Shown here: piece after piece, positions 1-6,752 of the stretch
Position numbering within the stretch: the first letter of the stretch is position 1
Layout of the letters: each line of letters begins with the position of its first letter
Source: Oscillospiraceae bacterium
GTDB lineage: Bacteria > Bacillota > Clostridia > Christensenellales > Aristaeellaceae
Length of the DNA stretch: 13,614 nt
Assembly: GCA_031266295.1 (NCBI GenBank)
Contig: JAISBH010000259.1
Coordinates: 1-13,614, forward strand
Reading direction: 5' to 3'
Translations under genes and position numbers: made by a program
Notes under the pieces: model-generated
Databases searched by the model: none
What the model was told of the DNA's origin: nothing
Seen by the model: only the letters and a program-made list of their open reading frames with translations

Positions 1-1
1 G

Positions 2-286
2 GGTCCGAGGGGGCCGACAGGGTTAAGCGTCCCCGGCGTGCAAGGACCTACCGGAAACTGCAACAACATGAACTGCTCTGACGTCACGTCGTTACGTGCA
101 GCGGCGTATCATTCTTTCCGGTACTTGCAGCAGATCCATTATCGCTGCCTCATTGCAGGCAATCCTACGTGGGTTTATCCCTACGCGTTTGCTTGTCCCG
201 GTACCGTATACTATCCCAGCGGCGCGGCCGCGTATCCCCAGACGATCGATTGCCGTGATAATTATCCGCCGTTCACGCCACTATAG
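2..286 (+). CDS. Collagen-like Gly-X-Y repeat surface protein, C-terminal part (5' truncated by window)
   Basis: The reading frame is open from base 2 to the TAG at 284-286, and the gene begins upstream of the window. The first residues are collagen-type triplets, GPR-GPT-GLS, a two-residue interruption (VP), then GVQ-GPT-GN. About 75 non-repetitive residues follow, rich in Tyr, Pro and Ala, with five cysteines (two in an NCNNMNC cluster). In Bacillota, Gly-X-Y proteins are often spore-surface or exosporium filaments, where a C-terminal globular domain caps or trimerises the stalk. That role is inferred here and not shown. The cysteine-bearing tail could be such a cap, possibly cross-linked. 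I do not recognise the tail as a named domain. A GTG at 38 could be read as a start, but the collagen frame running through it shows that it is internal. A strong hairpin begins directly after the stop codon. Confidence 0.75.
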   Translation, partial: GPRGPTGLSVPGVQGPTGNCNNMNCSDVTSLRAAAYHSFRYLQQIHYRCLIAGNPTWVYPYAFACPGTVYYPSGAAAYPQTIDCRDNYPPFTPL

Positions 287-322
287 CCAATCGCCTCCGC
301 CGGTTACGGCGGAGGCGATTGG
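287..322 (+). terminator. Strong hairpin directly after the collagen-like gene, possible terminator
   Basis: A perfect 16-bp inverted repeat (arms 287-302 and 307-322) closes a GTTA loop and starts at the base after the stop codon. The stem is GC-rich. No T-tract follows, since the downstream bases read CTGCTGCAG, so it is not a textbook Rho-independent terminator. It may act as a terminator or as a 3'-end stabiliser of the collagen-like gene's mRNA. Confidence 0.5.
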
Positions 323-360
323 CTGCTGCAGATTCACTGGTGGTTAGGTTGACGACATTG

Positions 361-386
361 GAGGGGAGAGGCAAATCTCTCCCCTC
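361..386. terminator. Second hairpin between convergent genes, weak terminator candidate
   Basis: A perfect 10-bp stem (361-370 with 377-386, arms GAGGGGAGAG and CTCTCCCCTC) closes a 6-base loop. It lies 12 bases beyond the stop of the minus-strand HAD-like gene and after the collagen-like gene. Neither side has a T-tract. Together with the hairpin at 287-322 it may separate the two convergent transcripts. The rest of 287-398 shows no coding signal. Confidence 0.4.
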
Positions 387-398
387 AGATAAAGCCAC

Positions 399-860
399 CT
401 ATCGCAAATACTTCCTAACCATTTCCCAATTCGGCTCCCATTCTTTCAGGATGAAACTTTGACAGCCTAACTCCAAATGAAGCTCATTATCATCCCAACG
501 GTCGCCAATTCCTGCTACAAAACCATAACTTCCTTTGAGATTCTTCACAATCTCCATCCGCTCATATTGAGTTTTACCTAAATAGACGTCTCCGTCAGGG
601 AACCCGGATAATGCCAGCCACTTTTTGGTGATTGACACATAATCGTGCGGTCGTGCACCAATGTAGAACAAGTAAAAATATTCCGCAAGTTCACTCATCA
701 TTGCCACACTCCCGGCGGTGGGAGTATCTTTAAGTATTGTTTCATCGCTGAAAAATTCATCCGTACCTTGCAACGGTATTCTATGGCGCATATCGCAAAC
801 AGTACCATCCAAGAACACCAAAATGGCTCTGGGGAGCGTTACCGTGCCTTTGTGTGTCAT
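399..860 (-). CDS. HAD-superfamily-like protein lacking the nucleophilic aspartate
   Basis: The 153-residue protein has the HAD layout. Motif I is at residues 13-20 (ILVFLDGT), followed by CDMRHR, as in phosphatase domains that continue DLDGTxxDxxHR. Motif II lies near residues 65-71 (FYIGARP), a candidate motif III lysine at 96 or 106, and motif IV at 119-124 (GDRWDD). In active HAD phosphatases motif I reads DxDGT, with the first Asp as nucleophile. Here that position is Phe16 and only Asp18 remains. The motif II Ser/Thr position appears to be Gly68. The fold should be intact, but phosphatase activity is doubtful, so a binding or regulatory role is possible. The gene overlaps the upstream NUDIX gene by 4 bases (ATGA, 857-860), which implies translational coupling. 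A GGAG sits 10 bases before the ATG. Base composition is AT-richer than the core genes. Confidence 0.8.
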   Translation of the reverse strand: MTHKGTVTLPRAILVFLDGTVCDMRHRIPLQGTDEFFSDETILKDTPTAGSVAMMSELAEYFYLFYIGARPHDYVSITKKWLALSGFPDGDVYLGKTQYERMEIVKNLKGSYGFVAGIGDRWDDNELHLELGCQSFILKEWEPNWEMVRKYLR

Positions 861-1285
861 AGTGTTATATCTCCACTCCTTTCGGGCAGTAGCCCATTTA
901 ACTTGATAATCTCTAAAATATGACCAATGTTGCCTTCTCCGGCGAAGCGGGTCATATCAAAGAAATCTTCAAAAACTTCTATCCACACGAGTTCATTCTC
1001 GTCGCCGCTGACCTCAATGTTTTCTGACAGTCTGCCGACATAAACCTCTACACGGCAAACTTCGCCAATGAAATATATAAAGTCCATCAGATGAGTCAAG
1101 TCTATGTCCGCAATGCCGGTTTCTTCGCGCAATTCACGGTAAGCGGCAGTTAAGCCATCCTCATCTGGCTCGATTTTGCCGCCCACAAGATTATACAGAC
1201 CCATATATGGGTTCTTACGCCGTTTGCACATCAGCACTTTGTCTGCACTTGGGCTGAAAACCCAAATTACATTGTACCTTTGCAT
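857..1285 (-). CDS. NUDIX hydrolase
   Basis: This protein would hydrolyse a nucleoside diphosphate linked to another moiety; the exact substrate is unknown. The complete Nudix box Gx5Ex7REUxEExGU is present: it starts at the second Gly of VGGKIEP, runs through RELREETGI, and lies at about residues 36-58 of the 142-residue form. The N-terminal RYNVIWVFSPSADKVLMCKR strand and GLYNLVGGKIEP match NUDIX proteins of the MutT/ADP-ribose type. The open frame reaches ATG 1342, but that codon lies between the -35 and -10 boxes of the promoter at 1333-1361, upstream of the expected transcription start. The real start must therefore be ATG 1300 or ATG 1285. I chose 1285 because GGTGG lies 4 bases before it and because it gives a usual N-terminus for the family. 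The gene is followed by the HAD-like gene with an ATGA overlap. The pair looks like a small acquired operon. Confidence 0.9.
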   Translation of the reverse strand: MQRYNVIWVFSPSADKVLMCKRRKNPYMGLYNLVGGKIEPDEDGLTAAYRELREETGIADIDLTHLMDFIYFIGEVCRVEVYVGRLSENIEVSGDENELVWIEVFEDFFDMTRFAGEGNIGHILEIIKLNGLLPERSGDITL

Positions 1286-1332
1286 TGTGCCACCGTCCAT
1301 TCCTCTTGCGGTCACGCGCCTGTAATTTATTA

Positions 1333-1361
1333 TATATAACATATGCTTTGGAGTGTGTCAA
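1333..1361 (-). promoter_or_regulatory. Sigma-A-type promoter of the NUDIX-HAD operon
   Basis: On the minus strand, TTGACA (1361-1356) is followed after 17 bases by TATATA (1338-1333). A TG dinucleotide one base before the -10 gives an extended -10 (TGTTATATA). Transcription should begin near 1326, which excludes ATG 1342 as the NUDIX start. Confidence 0.75.
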
Positions 1362-1383
1362 TGGAGTCTTAGCCATGGCGCAG

Positions 1384-1471
1384 GGTCATTTCACAGGATG
1401 TTACGAACCAGAGACAACGACACCCTCTGCGTTATCCTTGTCTCCGGTTCGTAACATCCTGTGAAATGACC
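1384..1471. repeat. 88-bp near-perfect inverted repeat between divergent promoters
   Basis: The arms 1384-1409 and 1446-1471 are perfect 26-bp inverted copies (GGTCATTTCACAGG...). After a single mismatch the pairing continues for 7 bp (1411-1417 with 1438-1444), leaving a central unpaired stretch of about 20 bases. The repeat lies between the -35 boxes of the minus-strand NUDIX promoter and the plus-strand PanT/coaX promoter, so neither primary transcript should contain it. It could be a small MITE-like element or transposon-end pair, a hairpin terminator for read-through, or a regulatory palindrome. Arms this long and exact fit a mobile-element origin best, but no transposase is attached. 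Confidence 0.8.
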
Positions 1472-1493
1472 GTGGGACGGCTAGCCATGCTCT

Positions 1494-1522
1494 TTGACAA
1501 ACCCCATCATGTCCGCTATAAT
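1494..1522 (+). promoter_or_regulatory. Perfect consensus sigma-A promoter of the central operon
   Basis: TTGACA (1494-1499), a 17-base spacer and TATAAT (1517-1522) match the consensus at all twelve positions. Transcription should start near 1529, leaving a leader of about 26 bases before the ATG at 1555. That is too short for a riboswitch. It probably drives strong constitutive expression of the genes up to 9054. Confidence 0.9.
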
Positions 1523-1554
1523 ACAAGCAATAATTCTCTGGAGGGATGAAACGT

Positions 1555-2163
1555 ATGACACGCCTTCCCGCATCTGACCGCACGCGCGCGATCGCGGTAA
1601 CCGGCATGTTGCTGGCCGTGATGCTGCTGATTACATTTGTGCCGTTTCTTAATTTTCAGATCGGTCCTCTGCGGGTGACGCTGCTGCACATTCCCGTGCT
1701 GATCGGGGTGATAGCTGAAGGACTGCCTGTCGGGCTGGTTCTGGGCGCGGCGTTTGGCGTAATCAGTCTGCTGCGCGCATTCTTGACGCCGACCGCGACG
1801 TCGTTTGTACTGCAAAACCCGGTAATTGCCATATTGCCGCGCCTGTTGATCCCGGTGGTGGCATACCTGGTCACGCGCTCAGTGCGCGCCGCCGTGAAGC
1901 GCAGCCTGATCGCGGAGGCCGCAGGCGCGTTCTGCGGTGCCGCCGTGAATACCGTGCTGGTGCTATCGCTGATCGCGTTGCTGTACGGCGAGCGGTACGG
2001 CCTAGCCATGCAAGGTCTTGGGCGCTTTGACGCGCTGCATGTTATACTGTTTTCCACCGCGTTGACCAATGGTCTTCCCGAGGCGGTCGTGGCCGCGATA
2101 ATGGTTCCGGCTGTCATCGGCGCGCTGAGGCAGGCTGGTTTAACGCCGAAGGGCATCGCATGA
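1555..2163 (+). CDS. ECF transporter S component, probable pantothenate-binding PanT
   Basis: This is a 202-residue, very hydrophobic protein with about six membrane segments (roughly 12-32, 40-58, 60-77, 86-107, 121-145 and 161-190). The FQIGPLRVTLLHIPVLIG segment, followed by LPVGLVLGAAFGVISLL, resembles S components that bind vitamins and work with a shared EcfA/A'/T energising module, which is not in this window. Its stop overlaps the coaX start by 4 bases (ATGA, 2160-2163). Because coaX encodes pantothenate kinase, pantothenate is the most likely substrate. This is inferred from context, and other vitamins are not excluded. The frame opens at ATG 1546, but GGAGGG (1540-1545) touches that codon. 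ATG 1555 lies 9 bases beyond it and is the better start. Confidence 0.85.
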   Translation: MTRLPASDRTRAIAVTGMLLAVMLLITFVPFLNFQIGPLRVTLLHIPVLIGVIAEGLPVGLVLGAAFGVISLLRAFLTPTATSFVLQNPVIAILPRLLIPVVAYLVTRSVRAAVKRSLIAEAAGAFCGAAVNTVLVLSLIALLYGERYGLAMQGLGRFDALHVILFSTALTNGLPEAVVAAIMVPAVIGALRQAGLTPKGIA

Positions 2164-2924
2164 TCTTAACCTTGGACGTGGGCAACACCAACATTAAGAC
2201 GGCTGTATTCGACGGTGAGAAACTGGCGGCATACTGGCGCATCTCAACCAGCAGCACCTCCACCAGCGACGAACTGGGGATACTGCTGAATAACCTGTTC
2301 ACGCACAAGGGATTGAGGCTGGCAAATATCGACGGCGTGATATTCTCGTCGGTCGTGCCGCCGGTGAACTTCACGATAGAGCACATGGTATCGATGTACC
2401 TGGGTCTGGAAACGATGCACGTATCTGCAAATATGGACCTGGGCATCACGATCCGATACGACAACCCGATGGAACTGGGCACGGATCGCATCGCCAACGC
2501 AGTCGCGGCGTACACGATATATGGCGGGCCGTGCATCACTATCGACTTCGGCACGGCGACGACGTTCGGCGTCGTCAGCGAGGATGGCGCGTTCCTGGGC
2601 GGCGCAATCTCACCCGGCATCAAGCTGGCGGCGGAGGCGTTGGTCAGTGGCGCCGCCAAGCTGCCGCGCGTCGAGCTGGTCAAGCCCGCGACCGTCATCG
2701 GACGGAACACAGTCGCGAATATACAATCGGGCCTGGTGTTCGGATTTGTGGGTCAGATCAACTACATAATCAGGAAGATTCAAGATGAACTGGGCCGCAG
2801 GGCGCGCGTTGTGGCGACGGGCGGACTGGCCACCTTGATCGCGTCCGAATCGAAGGCTATCGATACGCTAGATGGGTTGCTGACTCTGAAGGGGTTAAGG
2901 ATTCTGTATGAGCGGGGACGATGA
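2160..2924 (+). CDS. coaX: Type III pantothenate kinase
   Basis: It phosphorylates pantothenate with ATP, the first step of coenzyme A synthesis, in the cytoplasm. The 254-residue length is normal for the family. Visible motifs are the phosphate-binding DVGNTNIK at 6-13, NPMELGTDRIANAVAA at 102-117 with the catalytic Asp109, IDFGTATTF at 128-136 and GGAISPGI at 147-154. VIGRNTVANIQSG (179-191) is a typical C-terminal signature. Type III enzymes belong to the ASKHA fold and usually need a monovalent cation. The gene is coupled to the upstream S component by an ATGA overlap, which would couple uptake to phosphorylation (metabolic trapping). The next gene, hom, starts 4 bases after the stop codon. 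Confidence 0.97.
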   Translation: MILTLDVGNTNIKTAVFDGEKLAAYWRISTSSTSTSDELGILLNNLFTHKGLRLANIDGVIFSSVVPPVNFTIEHMVSMYLGLETMHVSANMDLGITIRYDNPMELGTDRIANAVAAYTIYGGPCITIDFGTATTFGVVSEDGAFLGGAISPGIKLAAEALVSGAAKLPRVELVKPATVIGRNTVANIQSGLVFGFVGQINYIIRKIQDELGRRARVVATGGLATLIASESKAIDTLDGLLTLKGLRILYERGR

Positions 2925-2928
2925 ATAG

Positions 2929-4218
2929 ATGGATTCAACGACGAATTCAATCCGGCAGATAGCGGTGGGCTTCCTGGGAATGGGCAATATCGGTGCGGGG
3001 GTATGGCGGCTTATCGGCGAGATGCAGGATGAGATCGCATCGCGCGAGGGCGTTGAGTTCGCCGTGAAAAAGGTTCTCGTGCGTGACCTTCTTAAAAGGC
3101 GTGGCGCGGCTGTTCCGAAGGAGCTGCTGACCACGAACGCGGACGACGTGCTGAACGATCCCGGCATAGCGCTGGTCGTGGAGGCATTGGGCGGCGAACA
3201 GCCCGCTGCCGAATACATCCGCCGCGCACTGATCGCCGGAAAATCTGTCGTCACGGCGAACAAACTCGCTCTGGCCACGCATTGGAAGGAACTGTTGGAA
3301 ACGGCGCATGAGACGGGTTCCTGCCTGTACTTTGAACCGGGCGTTTGCGGCGCCATCCCCGTGATCCGCACCGTCACCGACTCGCTCCAGGCGAACCGCA
3401 TTGAGCGGTTATACGGCATAATCAACGGCACCACCAACTATATCCTGTCCCAGATGAGCGCCAAGGACGCTTCGTATGCGGACGCGCTGTTCGACGCGCA
3501 GCAACTTGGCCTGGCTGAACCCGACCCGACGGCGGACGTTGAGGGCGGCGACGCCGCGTGTAAACTATCGATACTGTCAACGCTGGCGTTCCGCGCGCAC
3601 GTGCCTCTGGAGGGATTGTTTCGGCGCGGTATCACGACAATCACCCCGATAGACGTATCGTATGGACGTGAGCTAGGTTACGCGATAAAACTGCTGGCCG
3701 TCGCCAAGCGCGACGGGAACAAGGTTCAGGCGCGGGTGCACCCGACGTTTGTGCCGCTGTCGCATCCGCTGGCCTCGGTGAACGGATCGCTGAACGCGGT
3801 CTATCTCTATGGCCACGCCTGCGGCGAATTGATGCTGTACGGACGCGGCGCGGGCGACGCGCCCACCGCCAGCGCGGTCGTGTCGGATATGCTGGCCGCC
3901 GCGCGCACCGACTGCTCGAACGCCAGCGCGGCATACCGGATGACAGGCGCGGTCGAGATGGATACCGACTGGGAAAGCCGCTACTTCATCCGCCTGCAGG
4001 CAGTGGATCAGCCCGGCGTGCTGGGGGCGATCGCGGGGATACTGGGGCGGCACGGCGTGAGCATCGCCTCTATGAGGCAGACGACGGGCGAGGGCCGCGC
4101 GCCGCTGCTGTTCGTCACTCACATGGCGCGGGAGAAGGACGTCCGCGCCGCTCTCGGCGAGATTGACGAGAGCCTGGCCACCATTGAGAACGTTATATAC
4201 GTGGAAGAGGGGTTGTAA
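2929..4218 (+). CDS. hom: Homoserine dehydrogenase with C-terminal ACT domain
   Basis: It reduces aspartate semialdehyde to homoserine with NAD(P)H, the branch point to threonine, methionine and isoleucine. The 429-residue protein has a Rossmann motif GFLGMGNIGAG (14-24), TANKLALA with Lys112, GIINGTTNYIL (163-173) and the family signature AQQLGLAEPDPTADVEGGD (190-208). Glu197, Asp208 and Lys212 keep the spacing of the catalytic residues in characterised enzymes. Residues from about 350 (YFIRLQAVDQPGVLGAIAGI) form an ACT domain, which usually gives threonine feedback control. One oddity is FEPGVCGAIP (135-144), where most homologues read close to FEASVGGGIP. The start follows coaX by 4 bases with a weak GGGGA upstream. 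The stop overlaps the cupin start (TAATG). Confidence 0.97.
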   Translation: MDSTTNSIRQIAVGFLGMGNIGAGVWRLIGEMQDEIASREGVEFAVKKVLVRDLLKRRGAAVPKELLTTNADDVLNDPGIALVVEALGGEQPAAEYIRRALIAGKSVVTANKLALATHWKELLETAHETGSCLYFEPGVCGAIPVIRTVTDSLQANRIERLYGIINGTTNYILSQMSAKDASYADALFDAQQLGLAEPDPTADVEGGDAACKLSILSTLAFRAHVPLEGLFRRGITTITPIDVSYGRELGYAIKLLAVAKRDGNKVQARVHPTFVPLSHPLASVNGSLNAVYLYGHACGELMLYGRGAGDAPTASAVVSDMLAAARTDCSNASAAYRMTGAVEMDTDWESRYFIRLQAVDQPGVLGAIAGILGRHGVSIASMRQTTGEGRAPLLFVTHMAREKDVRAALGEIDESLATIENVIYVEEGL

Positions 4219-4580
4219 TGATATTCACTCCGCTGGATTACAGGCATGAGGATCGTTTGGAGATGCGCGGCGGCAAAGGCGTCGTGCTGTATGACGAGCT
4301 GATCCCCGGCGCGTTCCCAGCCAACTGCCGGGTGTTCGCCAAGCTGACGCTGCAGCCAGGCTGCTCGATTGGTAAGCATACCCACGAAGGCGAGACCGAG
4401 CTGTATACGTTCGTGTCGGGCACGGGCACGGTGATGGACGACGATATGCCGATAAAAGTCAAGCCGGGCTATGTAATGAGCACTCCCAGCGGCCACGCGC
4501 ACGCCGTAGAGAACGACGGCGACGAGGATCTGGTGTTCTACGCGTGCATCATACTGGATAAGGTTAGCGAATCAGCATAG
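4218..4580 (+). CDS. Small single-domain cupin protein
   Basis: This is a 120-residue cupin. Motif 1 is GCSIGKHTHEGETELYTFVSG, with the HxH...E metal ligands near residues 54, 56 and 60. Motif 2 is GYVMSTPSGHAHAVEN, matching Gx5PxGxxHx3N with a fourth histidine ligand. All the usual metal-binding residues are present, so a metal site (Mn, Fe, Zn or Ni) is likely. Single-domain cupins do many things (isomerases, dioxygenases, sugar or amino-acid binding), and I cannot assign a reaction. The start ATG overlaps the hom stop by one base, and GAGGGG lies 5 bases upstream inside hom. Cupin and hom are therefore translationally coupled, and a link to amino-acid metabolism is plausible. Confidence 0.85.
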   Translation: MIFTPLDYRHEDRLEMRGGKGVVLYDELIPGAFPANCRVFAKLTLQPGCSIGKHTHEGETELYTFVSGTGTVMDDDMPIKVKPGYVMSTPSGHAHAVENDGDEDLVFYACIILDKVSESA

Positions 4581-4615
4581 CGGCCGCCGCCGCCTCATGA
4601 AAGGATGTGACGCCG

Positions 4616-5857
4616 ATGAGCTGGAATACTATTCGCAGCAACGATCCTGATCTGGCCGCCACGCTGGACTTGGAACTCAAACGCCAGCGGGAACATGTCG
4701 AACTGATCGCCTCCGAGAACTTCGTTTCCGAGGCGGTGCTTGAAGCCGTCGGCTCACCGCTGACGAACAAGTATGCCGAGGGTTATCCGGGCAAGCGGTA
4801 TTACGGCGGATGCGAGTTCGTGGACGTTGCCGAAAACCTGGCGAGGGATCGCGCGAAGGAGTTGTTCGGCGCGGATCACGCGAACGTTCAGCCTCACTCC
4901 GGCGCGCAGGCCAACATGGCGGTATACTTCGCACTGCTGAACCCCGGCGACACGATAATGGGTATGAACCTCTCCCATGGCGGCCATCTGACCCACGGCA
5001 GCCCCGTCAACATCTCCGGCAAGTACTTCAAGATTATACCATACGGCGTATCCGAGTCGGACGAGCGGATCGACTACGACGCGTTGCACCGGCAGGCGCT
5101 TGAGAGCCGGCCTAAGATGATCGTCGCGGGCGCGAGCGCCTACCCGCGCGTCATCGACTTTGAGCGGCTAGCCGCGACCGCGAAGGATTCCGGGGCGCTG
5201 CTGATGGTGGATATGGCGCACATCGCGGGACTGATCGCCGCCGGCCTGCACCCATCCCCCATCCCCCACGCGGACATAGTGACTACGACCACCCACAAAA
5301 CCCTGCGCGGCCCTCGCGGCGGCATGATACTATGCAAGAAAGCGTATGCCAAGGCGATTGACAAGGCCGTGTTCCCCGGCATACAAGGCGGGCCGCTGAT
5401 GCACGTGATCGCGGGTAAGGCCGCGTGTTTTCATGAAGCGCTGCAGCCGTCGTTCAAGGAGTATCAGGCGCGGATCATTGACAACGCGAAGGCGTTGGAG
5501 GATGGACTCCGTAAGCAGGGGATTAACATGGTCTCCGGCGGCACGGACAATCACCTGCTGCTGCTGAACCTGGCTGGAACCGGCGTCACCGGCAAGGAAC
5601 TGGAAGGCCGTCTGGGCCGTGCCAACATCACGGTCAACAAGAACACGGTGCCGTTCGAAACGCTGCCTCCATCCGTGGCCAGCGGTATCCGGATCGGCAC
5701 GCCGGCGGTGACGACCCGCGGCATGGGCGTATCTGAGATGGGCGAGCTGGCTGAGGCGATCGCTCGCATAATCCGGGAGGGCGAGTCTGCGGTTGAATCT
5801 GTCAAGGCGCAGATGCTGGCGCTGCTCGCGGGGTTCCCGCTGTATCCCGAACTCTAA
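4616..5857 (+). CDS. glyA: Serine hydroxymethyltransferase
   Basis: This PLP enzyme interconverts serine plus tetrahydrofolate and glycine plus 5,10-methylene-tetrahydrofolate, supplying one-carbon units. The length of 413 residues is typical. Visible motifs are HVELIASENFVSEAVLEA near the N-terminus, NKYAEGYPGKRYYGG, QPHSGAQAN, MVDMAHIAGL with the PLP-contacting Asp and His, and TTTTHKTLRGPRGG with the Schiff-base lysine at residue 228. The frame opens at GTG 4607, but AAAGGA (4600-4605) is 1 base from it and 10 bases from ATG 4616, so 4616 is the likely start. It lies 35 bases after the cupin gene and 43 before the next, in the same operon. Confidence 0.97.
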   Translation: MSWNTIRSNDPDLAATLDLELKRQREHVELIASENFVSEAVLEAVGSPLTNKYAEGYPGKRYYGGCEFVDVAENLARDRAKELFGADHANVQPHSGAQANMAVYFALLNPGDTIMGMNLSHGGHLTHGSPVNISGKYFKIIPYGVSESDERIDYDALHRQALESRPKMIVAGASAYPRVIDFERLAATAKDSGALLMVDMAHIAGLIAAGLHPSPIPHADIVTTTTHKTLRGPRGGMILCKKAYAKAIDKAVFPGIQGGPLMHVIAGKAACFHEALQPSFKEYQARIIDNAKALEDGLRKQGINMVSGGTDNHLLLLNLAGTGVTGKELEGRLGRANITVNKNTVPFETLPPSVASGIRIGTPAVTTRGMGVSEMGELAEAIARIIREGESAVESVKAQMLALLAGFPLYPEL

Positions 5858-5900
5858 CACCCATTCCCGCGCAACCGCCATATGATTAGGAGGCGCCACT

Positions 5901-6752
5901 ATGTCATTCCCGCGTACAACGGTCGGCGGGGTCTCCCTGCCGCGCATGTTGATTGGCAGCAACTGGATATTGGGCTACAGCCATACCACCGCCTCGGCTG
6001 ACGGCATGATCAAGAAGCGTTACGGCGAAGGCGAGAAGGTCGCTGAGCTACTAGAAGTCTACCTGGAGCACGGCATAGACGCGCTGATGGCGCCGATGAC
6101 GACGCATCCGACGCTGATAGAGGGCGTGCGCATCGCCCAGGAGCGCACAGGCCAGCGGATCACGCTGATTGACACGCCGATACTCGACCTGCACGACAGC
6201 GCGGAGGCGAGGCGTTCTGTTGAAGACGTGCTGGACAAGAGCCGGAAGCTGGGCTGCACGTTCTGCCTGATCCACCATTCCTCGGCGGAACAGCTGGTGT
6301 CCAAGCTGCACGGCACGATGGATCGTCTACCCGACTATACGGACATGATTCGCCAGCACGGGCTGATACCCGGCCTGTCGGCGCACATGCCCGAACTGAT
6401 CGTATACAGCGATCAGAACGGTTATGATATCGAGACATATATCCAGATATACAACTGCACGGGCTTCCTGATGCAGATAGAGATCGAGTCCGTGCACTCG
6501 ATAATCCATAACGCCAAAAAGCCTGTCATGACGATCAAGCCGATGGCCGCAGGACGCTGCAGCCCGTTCGTCGGGCTGACGTTCTCGTTCTCGACGATAC
6601 GCGAGCGCGATATGGTGACGTGTGGGGCGTTCACCCCGGAAGAGGCGCGCGAAGATATCGAGATTGCGCTGGCCGCGATAGAACGCCGTCCTCCCGATCT
6701 GGAGGGCCGCGGCAGTCCGAACAAGAACACGGCCGCGTTATCTGGTAAATAA
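5901..6752 (+). CDS. Uncharacterised TIM-barrel protein distantly like aldo/keto reductases
   Basis: This 283-residue protein has no clear signal peptide or membrane segment. Several stretches follow the aldo/keto reductase plan: TVGGVSLPRMLIGSNWILG at the N-terminus, LGCTFCLIHHSS (116-127) where AKRs have the catalytic-His strand, PGLSAHMPELI, IKPMAAGR and a C-terminal AFTPEEAREDIEIA. The usual DxxxxYG tyrosine is not visible; the matching region reads HGIDALMAPMTTHP. The normal Asp-Tyr-Lys-His tetrad is therefore incomplete, and a different activity or substrate is likely. A near-perfect AGGAGG (5888-5893) lies 7 bases before the ATG. The stop overlaps the methyltransferase start by one base (TAATG), so the two are coupled. 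I cannot name its function. Confidence 0.65.
   Translation: MSFPRTTVGGVSLPRMLIGSNWILGYSHTTASADGMIKKRYGEGEKVAELLEVYLEHGIDALMAPMTTHPTLIEGVRIAQERTGQRITLIDTPILDLHDSAEARRSVEDVLDKSRKLGCTFCLIHHSSAEQLVSKLHGTMDRLPDYTDMIRQHGLIPGLSAHMPELIVYSDQNGYDIETYIQIYNCTGFLMQIEIESVHSIIHNAKKPVMTIKPMAAGRCSPFVGLTFSFSTIRERDMVTCGAFTPEEAREDIEIALAAIERRPPDLEGRGSPNKNTAALSGK

Noticed and set aside
399..1285. The overlapping NUDIX-HAD pair as a toxin-antitoxin module.
   Set aside because: Neither protein resembles a known toxin or antitoxin; both look like metabolic or housecleaning folds.
1286..1342. ATG 1342 as the NUDIX start codon.
   Set aside because: It lies between the -35 and -10 boxes of a strong promoter, upstream of the expected transcription start.
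1370..1489. TAGCCATG on both sides of the 1384-1471 palindrome (1370-1377 and 1482-1489) as an 8-bp target-site duplication.
   Set aside because: The copies are not flush with the palindrome (6 and 10 bases away), and a third copy occurs inside the S component gene at 2003-2010, so chance is likely.
1523..1554. A riboswitch or attenuator in front of the pantothenate genes.
   Set aside because: The leader from the predicted transcription start to the start codon is only about 26 bases.
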